NCBI GenBank assembly: GCA_003165615.1
Contig: PLWR01000111.1
Coordinates: 1 to 5,460 of the forward strand
DNA: 5,460 bases
Direction of reading: 5' to 3'
Source: Acidobacteriota bacterium
Lineage (GTDB): Bacteria > Acidobacteriota > Terriglobia > UBA7540
How positions within the stretch are numbered: the stretch's first letter is position 1; every line of letters starts with the position of its first letter. The notes beneath the pieces are model-generated. The model worked only from the letters and a program-made list of their open reading frames with translations, did no database searches and had not been told where the DNA came from. The position numbers and the translations under genes are program-made. Below, piece by piece: positions 1 to 4,687 of the stretch.

Positions 1-92
1 AAGTCGCTGATGGGCACGCGATCGGCTTCCTCGTGGCGGAGCGTCTTCTTCATGCGATCGAGTTTTTCGAGGCATTGTTCCGAACGTTTCAC
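1..92 (-). CDS. Uroporphyrinogen decarboxylase-family protein, N-terminal fragment (runs off left edge)
   Basis: Reading the minus strand from a GTG at 92-90 gives 30 codons before the window ends: VKRSEQCLEKLDRMKKTLRH, then EEADRVPISD. The segment with RMKKTLRHEEADRVPISD matches the characteristic start of the URO-D superfamily, in which a short helix is followed by (N/R)HEEPDRVPI. That superfamily includes HemE and the MtaA/CmuA-type cobalamin methyltransferases. The start is supported by GGGAGG six bases upstream and by a promoter a further hundred bases back. Because the fragment lacks all active-site regions, HemE cannot be told from a methyltransferase-type paralogue; the extended R(V/M)xxTLRHEE opening is more usual in paralogues than in HemE (inference). 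The same frame stays open upstream to 389, so a longer N-terminus from ATG 356 is formally possible. That extension resembles nothing I know and is rich in Arg and Pro near the junction. Confidence 0.72.
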   Translation of the reverse strand, partial: MKRSEQCLEKLDRMKKTLRHEEADRVPISD

Positions 93-98
93 AGCGGG

Positions 99-104
99 CC
101 TCCC
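99..104 (-). promoter_or_regulatory. Ribosome binding site deciding the GTG start of the URO-D-family gene
   Basis: The minus strand reads GGGAGG here, six bases before the GTG at 92. This near-ideal Shine-Dalgarno site favours GTG 92 over the ATG at 356 (extension) and the internal ATG at 53 (codon 14), which would cut into the conserved opening helix. Confidence 0.6.
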
Positions 105-200
105 AGGGCGAAGTGGCCATCGAGTGCGCGTGCGCACCGGAAGAGGGCGGGAGCAGGGACAAGGCGCAACCCCTGAACTCCGCCGGTGCAGCGCGTCAAC

Positions 201-229
201 ATCATTCTCCCGCCGTCGCTCGCTGTCAA
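201..229 (-). promoter_or_regulatory. Sigma70-type promoter for the URO-D-family gene
   Basis: On the minus strand a perfect TTGACA (229-224) is followed by a 17-base spacer and AATGAT (206-201), which matches 4 of 6 bases of TATAAT. Transcription would begin near 194, leaving a leader of about 100 bases before the GTG at 92. This also argues that 93-230 is untranslated leader and promoter rather than part of a longer coding region. It is a sequence match only. Confidence 0.5.
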
Positions 230-407
230 GCCCGAAGGCGAGAATCCTGGCCGGGTCGAGGAGGGCGTCCTGCGCGACGGTGGTCGCGAGCCGCCTGTGG
301 GTACGGTCCCAGCTCGCGAACAATTTGACCGTCCCCGTGCCGGGCGCAAGGTGCATTTCTCCATCCGCTCCAAGCCGTGCTTGCGCCGGTCATTTTCATT
401 AAGTCCC

Positions 408-521
408 TTTCTTATCATCAACATCATGGGTTACAAAAATTAAGCCATTTGTTTTCATGCACATCGCGGGATGATCCAAAATGTCACTTCCATTTTCCTT
501 TGTTTTCAACAACATCGTGAG
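408..521 (+). repeat. Three direct ~23-base elements (left arm of the island)
   Basis: The elements start at 408 (TTTCTTATCATCAACATCAT...), 448 (TTTGTTTTCATGCACATCGC...) and 499 (TTTGTTTTCAACAACATCGT...), each continuing with a G-rich triplet. The second and third agree at 24 of 30 positions over 448-477 and 499-528. The first agrees with the third at 18 of 23. Start-to-start distances are 40 and 51 bases. The shared core is a T-rich half, TTTSTTTTCA, followed by ACATC and a G-rich end. Confidence 0.7.
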
Positions 522-570
522 ATCATCCCCTATTTTTGATTGAAAAAAGGGGTGAAAAAGCGGGAACGAA

Positions 571-684
571 GCCGGAATGTTATAGCAAACAAATGGTGAA
601 AAAATGTCGGTTTTATTGCTTGCCACTATATTATTGAAAACAAATAACATACAATAAATTAACCATTATATTGATGAAAAGAAA
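571..684 (-). repeat. Three inverted ~23-base elements (right arm of the island)
   Basis: On the minus strand related elements start at 684 (TTTCTTTTCATCAATATAAT...), 644 (TTTGTTTTCAATAATATAGT...) and 593 (TTTGTTTGCTATAACATTCC...). Their spacings, 40 and 51 bases, exactly mirror those of the left arm. Each pairs specifically with its mirror partner: the 684 element shares TTTCTT and TCATCAA with the 408 element, while the other two share TTTGTTT with theirs. The right arm is more AT-rich than the left, as expected if one arm has drifted. Confidence 0.68.
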
Positions 685-816
685 GGGGATAGTGAAAACG
701 AAGTTGACCGGTGAGGAGTGCCGGGTAGCAACAAAACCCAACGGGCGGGATACTATCGCAATTCGGCAATCGACAATCAAGAACCGAAAATTCGCAGATG
801 GCCCGATCTGCCGTGC

Positions 817-846
817 TTGACTCTCGTCAACTCCGGGCGACATACT
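817..846 (+). promoter_or_regulatory. Probable promoter of the pncB-pncA operon with an overlapping dyad
   Basis: TTGACT (817-822, 5 of 6 to the -35 consensus) is followed by an 18-base spacer and CATACT (841-846, 4 of 6 to the -10). Initiation near 853 would give a leader of about 95 bases. The -35 hexamer lies within TTGAC-TCTC-GTCAA (817-830), a perfect 5-base inverted repeat with a 4-base spacer. It has the form of a small operator through which a repressor could block the promoter. NAD-salvage genes are commonly controlled by NrtR, NiaR or NadR-type repressors, but this dyad does not clearly match a site I know. Confidence 0.42.
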
Positions 847-866
847 GGAGCGGGCGGCCTTGTTGC

Positions 867-888
867 GGAGCGGCACGGGCGCCGTTCC
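867..888 (+). other. Leader stem-loop upstream of pncB
   Basis: GGAGCGGC (867-874) pairs with GCCGTTCC (881-888) across a 6-base loop, ACGGGC. The stem is eight base pairs with one G-U. It lies in the predicted leader, 59 bases before the pncB start, and has no T tract, so it is not a simple terminator. It may be a leader structure or chance in GC-rich DNA. Confidence 0.35.
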
Positions 889-947
889 AAGAAACTTCCT
901 ACACAGACTCCGTGCCGGTGCTCAGGCAAGGGGTTGCCAGGGGAGAC

Positions 948-2318
948 ATGAATACAGATCGTGCGTTATTGGTGGACCTGTATGAGCTGACGATGGCGGC
1001 GGCGTACTTTGAGCACCGCATTGATTGCCATGCTACGTTCGAGCTCTTTGTGCGACACTTGCCGCCGCAGCGCTCCTATCTGGTGGCGGCGGGGCTTGAC
1101 TCGGCGCTCACCTATTTGGAGAACCTGCATTTCACTGGCGATGACGTGGATTTTCTACGCCGGCAACCCGCCTTCCACACGGTCTCGCCGGAATTCTTCG
1201 ACTACCTGCGGGAATTTCGATTTCATGGAGACGTGCGCGCGGTGCAGGAGGGCACGCTGGTTTTTGCGGAGGAGCCCCTGCTGCAAGTGACCGGGCCGGT
1301 GCTGGAAGCGCAGATTGTTGAAACCTATCTGCTTTCGGTGATCCATTTTGAAACCCTGGTAGCCTCGAAGGCGGCGCGGGTGGTGCGCGCGGCGGGTGGC
1401 CGCAGCGTTCTGGAATTCGGAACGCGCCGGGCGCATGGACCGGAAGCCGGCGTGCGGGCGGCGCGGGCGGCGTGTGTGGGGGGATGTGACGCCACCTCCA
1501 ACGTGCTGGCCGGGGCGCTTTACGATCTGCCCCTGGCGGGCACGGCGGCGCATTCGTGGACGCAGGTTTTCCCCAGTGAGCGGCGCAGCTTTGAAGCCTT
1601 GCTGGAAACTTTTCCCGACACCGCCATCCTTCTGGTGGACACTTACGATCCGCTGGTGGGCGCGGAAATCGCGGCTACGCTGAAGATGAAGGTTCCGGGG
1701 GTGCGGCTCGACAGCGGTGATCTGCTGGAAAAGAGCCGGGACGTTCGGGAGATTCTCAACCGCCACGGCCGGCAAGATACCAGGATTGTCGCCAGCGGCG
1801 ATTTGAACGAATTCAAGATCGAAGAACTTACGGCGAGGGGCGCGCCCATCGATTCCTTTGGGGTGGGGACGGACCTTGTCACCTCGCGCGATGTGCCCGC
1901 GCTGAGTGTGGTTTACAAACTGGTGGAGACCGAAACCGCAGGCGTGGTGGCGCCGAAGACCAAATTCAGCGAGGAGAAGGTTTACTGGCCCGGCCGCAAG
2001 CAGGTGTTCCGCTTTTCCGACGGCGGCCAATACCATCACGACTTGCTCGCCTGCGCCCGGGAAGACTATCCGGAGGCTTCGCCCCTGCTCGAAACTGTCA
2101 TGCGCGCCGGCCGCCGCGTGGCCCCCGCCCCACCGGTGAAACAAATCCGCGAGCGCACCCTGGCCAATCTCACCCGCATGCCGGAAGCCTGCCAGGCTTT
2201 GCGCGGGGCGCCCGTTTATCCCGTGGAAAAGAGCGTGGGGCTCGACGAGTTGCTCGAAGAGGTTCGAGCGCGGCACTTTGGCGCAGCAGAAGCATCGCAT
2301 GAAGAGGGAGGGCGTTAG
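948..2318 (+). CDS. pncB: Nicotinate phosphoribosyltransferase
   Basis: This cytosolic enzyme makes nicotinate mononucleotide from nicotinate and PRPP with ATP hydrolysis, the committed Preiss-Handler step to NAD. The 456-residue product is of normal family length. It opens with ALLVDLYELTMAAAYF (residues 6-21), the typical NAPRTase N-terminus. It then has EFGTRRAHGPEAG (156-168), GGCDATSNVLAG (178-189), GTAAHSWTQVFPSE (198-211), LLVDTYD (228-234), GVRLDSGDL (251-259), ASGDLNEF (282-289) and FGVGTDLVTS (304-313). His202 in the AAHSW segment corresponds to the histidine phosphorylated in the catalytic cycle of characterised homologues. The ATG at 948 was chosen because homology begins there; the frame stays open upstream to about 798 without recognisable sequence. 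A purine tract (AGGGGAGA, 939-946) precedes it, rather close to the start. The stop is 3 bases before pncA, so the two form an operon. No frameshift or missing motif is seen. Confidence 0.95.
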   Translation: MNTDRALLVDLYELTMAAAYFEHRIDCHATFELFVRHLPPQRSYLVAAGLDSALTYLENLHFTGDDVDFLRRQPAFHTVSPEFFDYLREFRFHGDVRAVQEGTLVFAEEPLLQVTGPVLEAQIVETYLLSVIHFETLVASKAARVVRAAGGRSVLEFGTRRAHGPEAGVRAARAACVGGCDATSNVLAGALYDLPLAGTAAHSWTQVFPSERRSFEALLETFPDTAILLVDTYDPLVGAEIAATLKMKVPGVRLDSGDLLEKSRDVREILNRHGRQDTRIVASGDLNEFKIEELTARGAPIDSFGVGTDLVTSRDVPALSVVYKLVETETAGVVAPKTKFSEEKVYWPGRKQVFRFSDGGQYHHDLLACAREDYPEASPLLETVMRAGRRVAPAPPVKQIRERTLANLTRMPEACQALRGAPVYPVEKSVGLDELLEEVRARHFGAAEASHEEGGR

Positions 2319-2331
2319 GAAGTGAGCGCCA
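2306..2331 (+). promoter_or_regulatory. Competing ribosome sites for pncA (GTG 2322 versus ATG 2331)
   Basis: GGGAGGG (2306-2312), inside the end of pncB, is ideally spaced (9 bases) from GTG 2322 but is 18 bases from ATG 2331. AGGA (2317-2320) is 10 bases from ATG 2331. The two starts differ by three residues. I favour GTG 2322 on ribosome-site strength, but ATG 2331 is nearly as likely. Confidence 0.45.
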
Positions 2332-2948
2332 TGGGTGAGCCGCTGGTCTTTTTCGACGTCGATACGCAGGTGGATTTCATGCGCCTCACGGGGCGGCTCT
2401 ACGTTCCGGGCGCGGAACACCTTGTGCCTAATCTCCAGCGATTGATGAACTGGGCTCGCGAGAATGACGTGCCGGTGATTTCCACGGCCGACGCCCACTC
2501 CCCTGATGATCCGGAATTCAAAATCTGGCCGCCCCATTGCGTTGTGGGCACTCCCGGACAGAAGCGCATTCCCGAAACCCTTTTTCCCGAGCCCGTCATC
2601 ATTCCCTGCCGCCCCGGCGCCTTCCAGCCTCCCGCACGCTGGGTGGGCCAGTTCATCGTTGAAAAGCCCACCTACTCGGCGCAGGACAATCCCAATTACG
2701 AGGCCATTCTGCGGGCACTGGGACTGCGGCGCGCTGTGGTGTTCGGCGTGGCGACGGAATATTGCGTGCTCGCCGACGCCCTGGGGCTTCGCCGGCGGGG
2801 CTTTAAGGTGGACGTGGTGGTCGATGCCATCAAACCCATCACCGAGGATGGCGGCCGCAAGGCATTCGAGGAAATGTCTGCGGCCGGGGTTCGTATGGTC
2901 ACCACCGCGGAAATGATGTCAGTTGCGCCCCACCGGCCTTGCTTATAG
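2322..2948 (+). CDS. pncA: Nicotinamidase (isochorismatase-fold hydrolase)
   Basis: The predicted reaction is nicotinamide to nicotinate plus ammonia, feeding the upstream nicotinate phosphoribosyltransferase. The 208-residue protein has the cysteine-hydrolase signature: VDTQVDF with catalytic Asp14; a metal-site pair in TADAH (Asp57, His59) plus His72 in the PPHCVVGTPG segment; catalytic Lys115 in FIVEKPTYS; and GVATEYC with nucleophile Cys148. The DxH plus PPHCVxGTPG combination separates nicotinamidases from plain isochorismatases, and the neighbouring pncB supports the assignment. Length is usual for bacterial PncA (about 180-215). Either GTG 2322 or ATG 2331 may be the start. The gap to pncB is 3 or 12 bases, implying co-transcription and perhaps translational coupling. 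The C-terminal tail after about residue 198 (SVAPHRPCL) lies beyond the usual fold and looks dispensable. Activity on other amides cannot be excluded. Confidence 0.9.
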   Translation: MSAMGEPLVFFDVDTQVDFMRLTGRLYVPGAEHLVPNLQRLMNWARENDVPVISTADAHSPDDPEFKIWPPHCVVGTPGQKRIPETLFPEPVIIPCRPGAFQPPARWVGQFIVEKPTYSAQDNPNYEAILRALGLRRAVVFGVATEYCVLADALGLRRRGFKVDVVVDAIKPITEDGGRKAFEEMSAAGVRMVTTAEMMSVAPHRPCL

Positions 2949-3011
2949 AATGCCACCAGATTTCTTGCCAGGTCCCACGGGCAGGTTCTCGCGGATTGGA
3001 GTCATACCTTG

Positions 3012-3728
3012 ATGAAATGCGTAAACCAGTTTATGAAGGTGGTTGCCTTGCTTGCGGGCTTGATGGTGGTGGCCGCTCTCGCGGCGTGCAATAACAATTC
3101 CACGCCGGTGGTGAGTTCCGAGCCGGCGCCTCGAGTTGCCGCGCCGAACATCACCGATGCTCAACGATTCAGCGATGGCGCCAGTAAATTGATCGACGCG
3201 ATGAAGAAGCCGACCGCGTCCTTCCACTTTTCTTATAAGGGGCAGGAAAACCTCAGTGAGGACAGAACCAAGCTGCCGGAGGTGGGCCCGGTGGCCTTGC
3301 AAGCAGATATCTCCCCTGAGGAAATCAGCCTGACGGAGACGCGCGGCTCAACCACCAAGACGTCCAAGGCCAAGAGCGGCGATGAGCTTGATTGGGGCAT
3401 GGCGAACTTGACGACGCTCAGCGTGATGACCAGTCCGACCCTTGTCATCGCGGTGGGAGCCAGCGTAGCACCTCCGCCGAGTACCGACCTGGTGGGGGCC
3501 ACTCCCGCGGATAGATTTGTTTTTGACACCACCACCGCCACCCCATCCCAGAAAATGGGCTTGCAAAGAGCCCGCATGGTGGTGACGACCATAAGAGACT
3601 GCAAGGGAACGGCGTGGATCGCCAAGGATTCCGGCCTTCTCATCAAGTTTAATATCGACGCTGATTACCTGGACAAGGACAACCACGCCTGGAAGGAGCA
3701 CTACGAAGGCGATGTGACCCCGAAGTAA
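3012..3728 (+). CDS. Predicted lipoprotein of unknown function
   Basis: The product is 238 residues. Residues 1-25 form a lipoprotein signal peptide: Lys2 and Lys9, then the hydrophobic stretch VVALLAGLMVVAALAA. The lipobox LAAC places the lipidated cysteine at 26, followed by NNNSTP, a polar and flexible tether. Asn at +2 does not signal inner-membrane retention in the classical Asp rule, so an outer-membrane location is possible if the host is didermic. The mature 213 residues alternate short hydrophobic and polar stretches, suggesting beta structure. The C-terminal GTAWIAKDSGLLIKFNI followed by WKEHYEGDV recalls the folded end of LolA/LprG-like lipoproteins, but that is only an impression. 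One further cysteine, Cys197, is present. ATG 3012 follows GGAG (2998-3001) at 10 bases; TTG 3009 and ATG 3033 are less supported. It lies 63 bases after pncA with no terminator visible between. I do not recognise a specific family. Confidence 0.8.
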   Translation: MKCVNQFMKVVALLAGLMVVAALAACNNNSTPVVSSEPAPRVAAPNITDAQRFSDGASKLIDAMKKPTASFHFSYKGQENLSEDRTKLPEVGPVALQADISPEEISLTETRGSTTKTSKAKSGDELDWGMANLTTLSVMTSPTLVIAVGASVAPPPSTDLVGATPADRFVFDTTTATPSQKMGLQRARMVVTTIRDCKGTAWIAKDSGLLIKFNIDADYLDKDNHAWKEHYEGDVTPK

Positions 3729-3748
3729 GCACTCCGCAGAATACCAGA

Positions 3749-3800
3749 GGCTAGCCGGGCTACGCTGCAGCCGGCGACAAGCCTGGGGGCGCGCCTTTTT
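3749..3800 (+). terminator. Possible terminator after the lipoprotein gene
   Basis: Starting 21 bases past the stop, GGCT (3749-3752) and GCCGG (3754-3758) can pair with CCGGC (3771-3775) and AGCC (3780-3783). Alternatively GGCG (3773-3776) pairs with CGCC (3792-3795), immediately followed by TTTTT (3796-3800). The T tract is convincing but the stem directly before it has only four pairs, so efficiency is uncertain. Confidence 0.33.
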
Positions 3801-3939
3801 GCTCAACCCTGGCTATTGCTGGTTGCCGGGAGATCCTTCCTGAGGCCATCGTATCATTCGTAAGACAATTATTTTCAAAGTGTTAAACAATATCCAATAG
3901 CCCGGGGCATGCCCTTTGCGGCAATCCTTCTTCTTCATA

Positions 3940-3984
3940 ATAGCCTACTACATAGATGGGCAGTGAGTTACATGTATAGGCTAT
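3940..3984. repeat. Inverted repeat, 13-base arms with one bulge
   Basis: ATAGCCTA (3940-3947), a bulged C, then TACAT (3949-3953) pairs with ATGTATAGGCTAT (3972-3984). The eight outer pairs are perfect and the loop is 18 bases. Neither side has a T tract, so it is not a classical terminator. It could be an operator-like dyad or an RNA stem. Confidence 0.55.
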
Positions 3985-4192
3985 CCAAAAAACGCCTTGT
4001 GGCCGTGGCGCGGCAGCGGAGCTTGCCAGAGGGATGACCTGCCCGACTCGTTCCAAGGGGCGGGGTTTGCCTGGTCCCACCCCGGTTTCGAATTTGCCCG
4101 GCGGCGGGAGCATCGACCTCTTTCCGACTGCGTAGTGACCAATAGCAGAGCGGGTGAAAGCAGGGTCGAGTGGATTGGAGAGCCGGCATTGC

Positions 4193-4220
4193 GGGCAGGG
4201 ATAAAGGGTCGGGAGTGGGG
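4193..4220 (+). other. Canonical G-quadruplex motif with five G tracts
   Basis: The plus strand carries GGG at 4193-4195, 4198-4200, 4206-4208 and 4211-4213 and GGGG at 4217-4220. Loops are 2, 5, 2 and 3 bases, well within the G3+N1-7 rule, with one tract to spare. Further tracts follow at 4250-4252, 4256-4259 and 4262-4264. It lies outside genes; function is unknown. Confidence 0.6.
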
Positions 4221-4622
4221 TGGCGAGCGCAGGTGGGACCAGTGAAATCGGGCGTGGGGAAGGGAAAGTTGCCCGCACCGCCCGCTTTAATCGGTCGCGA
4301 GGGGCTAGGGGAGCTAGAGGATTTTGAGGGGAGAAGGGGCTAGCTTGGCGAAAGGGGAAGGTCGGTCCAGCGAGCGTGGCTGGCTCGGGCAGCATATTGC
4401 GACCACCGCCGAAGGGGCCGGGGGACGGTATGAAGTTCCTCCAGCGCTGGCGCGATGAATTCTATCTTGGTTAGTAACATGCTCAAAATAAATACCTTAG
4501 AGCGCTGTTCCTCTTGCCTCTGGCAAGCGGCGTGGGATTTCAATAACCAGAATGAGGAGGTCATCCCCTCCGGCTGGGGGCAAATGAAATTGTGGCTAGG
4601 ATAATAGGGCTAGTTAGGAAAG

Positions 4623-4639
4623 CGCCAAGCCCTTTGGCG
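4623..4639 (-). terminator. Possible terminator of bshA
   Basis: Reading leftward from the bshA stop, CGCCAA pairs with TTGGCG across a 5-base loop, about 49 bases after the stop codon. On the minus strand it is followed by CTTTCC, a poor U tract. The stem is sound but termination strength is doubtful. Confidence 0.35.
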
Positions 4640-4687
4640 GCCCGGCGTGGGCAGTTCCAGATCGATTCCCGCGTTCCGGTTAAGCGT

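Larger units (their letters stand above)
386..711. repeat. Large imperfect inverted repeat forming an AT-rich island, dyad centre at 546
   Basis: Pairing each base x with the complement of base 1092-x over 401-540 gives 83 matches in 140 without any gap. The best blocks are 405-424, 441-457 and 501-515. Beyond 401 the symmetry continues with small indels: ATTTTCATTAAGTCCC at 392-407 mirrors a GTTTTCACTATCCCC on the other strand. It ends in CCGGTCA (386-392) and TGACCGG (705-711). Hand-counted GC is 103 of 300 over 401-700, against clearly GC-rich flanks. The very centre (538-541) is a loop, and CCCC/GGGG arms at 527-530 and 549-552 make a local hairpin around it. No flanking target-site duplication and no transposase are visible. 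It could be a MITE-like remnant, a cluster of protein-binding sites or a structured locus. Confidence 0.75.
93..947. other. Divergent intergenic region between the URO-D-family gene and pncB
   Basis: This 855-base stretch contains no coding region I can support. Positions 93-385 are GC-rich and hold the ribosome site and promoter of the leftward gene. Positions 386-711 are the AT-rich inverted-repeat island listed separately. Positions 712-947 return to normal composition and carry the pncB promoter and leader. Short open frames cross it on both strands, but none shows a recognisable motif, and they are better explained by low stop-codon density in GC-rich DNA. A small arm pair, TTCGG at 762-766 and CCGAA at 784-788, could form a weak stem. 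Confidence 0.7.
3729..4687. other. 959-base intergenic region with no supportable gene
   Basis: The region separates the convergent lipoprotein gene and bshA. The first part (3840-3990) is AT-rich and holds the 3940-3984 inverted repeat and a 10-base palindrome, GGGCATGCCC, at 3905-3914. From about 4180 to 4430 the plus strand is strongly G- and A-rich with many GGG or GGGG tracts. Positions 4430-4687 hold a tight hairpin (CTTGCC-TCT-GGCAAG, 4513-4527) and the candidate bshA terminator. A minus-strand frame open from 4395 to 3883 (170 codons) is Pro-rich, matches nothing I know and has no ribosome site of note. No tRNA, repeat array or transposase remnant could be identified. Confidence 0.65.

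Noticed and set aside
634..672. Sigma70 promoters inside the AT-rich island (TACAAT at 650, TATATT at 667)
   Set aside because: No acceptable -35 hexamer lies 16-18 bases upstream of either. TATAAT-like hexamers are expected by chance in 27% GC DNA.
408..684. CRISPR array in the AT-rich island
   Set aside because: Repeat units are only partly conserved, half are inverted, spacings are mirrored rather than regular, and no cas gene is present.
386..711. Insertion sequence
   Set aside because: No transposase open frame and no target-site duplication are visible at the ends of the symmetry. At most a non-autonomous relic remains possible.
798..947. 50-codon N-terminal extension of pncB
   Set aside because: Family homology begins right after ATG 948. 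The extension has no recognisable sequence, and the likely promoter (817-846) lies inside it.
817..947. NAD+ riboswitch in the pncB leader
   Set aside because: The biological context fits, but I could not match the required paired regions and conserved loops by eye, so it is kept only as a test and not called.
1155..2537. A long (460-codon) open frame on the minus strand antisense to pncB and the start of pncA
   Set aside because: It lies opposite two strongly supported genes, has no recognisable motif and shows the His/Arg/Pro-rich composition typical of antisense frames in GC-rich DNA.
4080..4105. T-arm-like sequence GGTTTCGAATTT suggesting a tRNA
   Set aside because: The T-stem is wrong by one base, and no acceptor stem, D-arm or anticodon arm can be assembled around it on either strand.
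3883..4395. 170-codon minus-strand open frame in the 3' intergenic region
   Set aside because: Extremely Pro-rich in its first half, no domain recognised, no convincing ribosome site, and its content follows from the G-rich plus strand. A decayed gene cannot be fully excluded.
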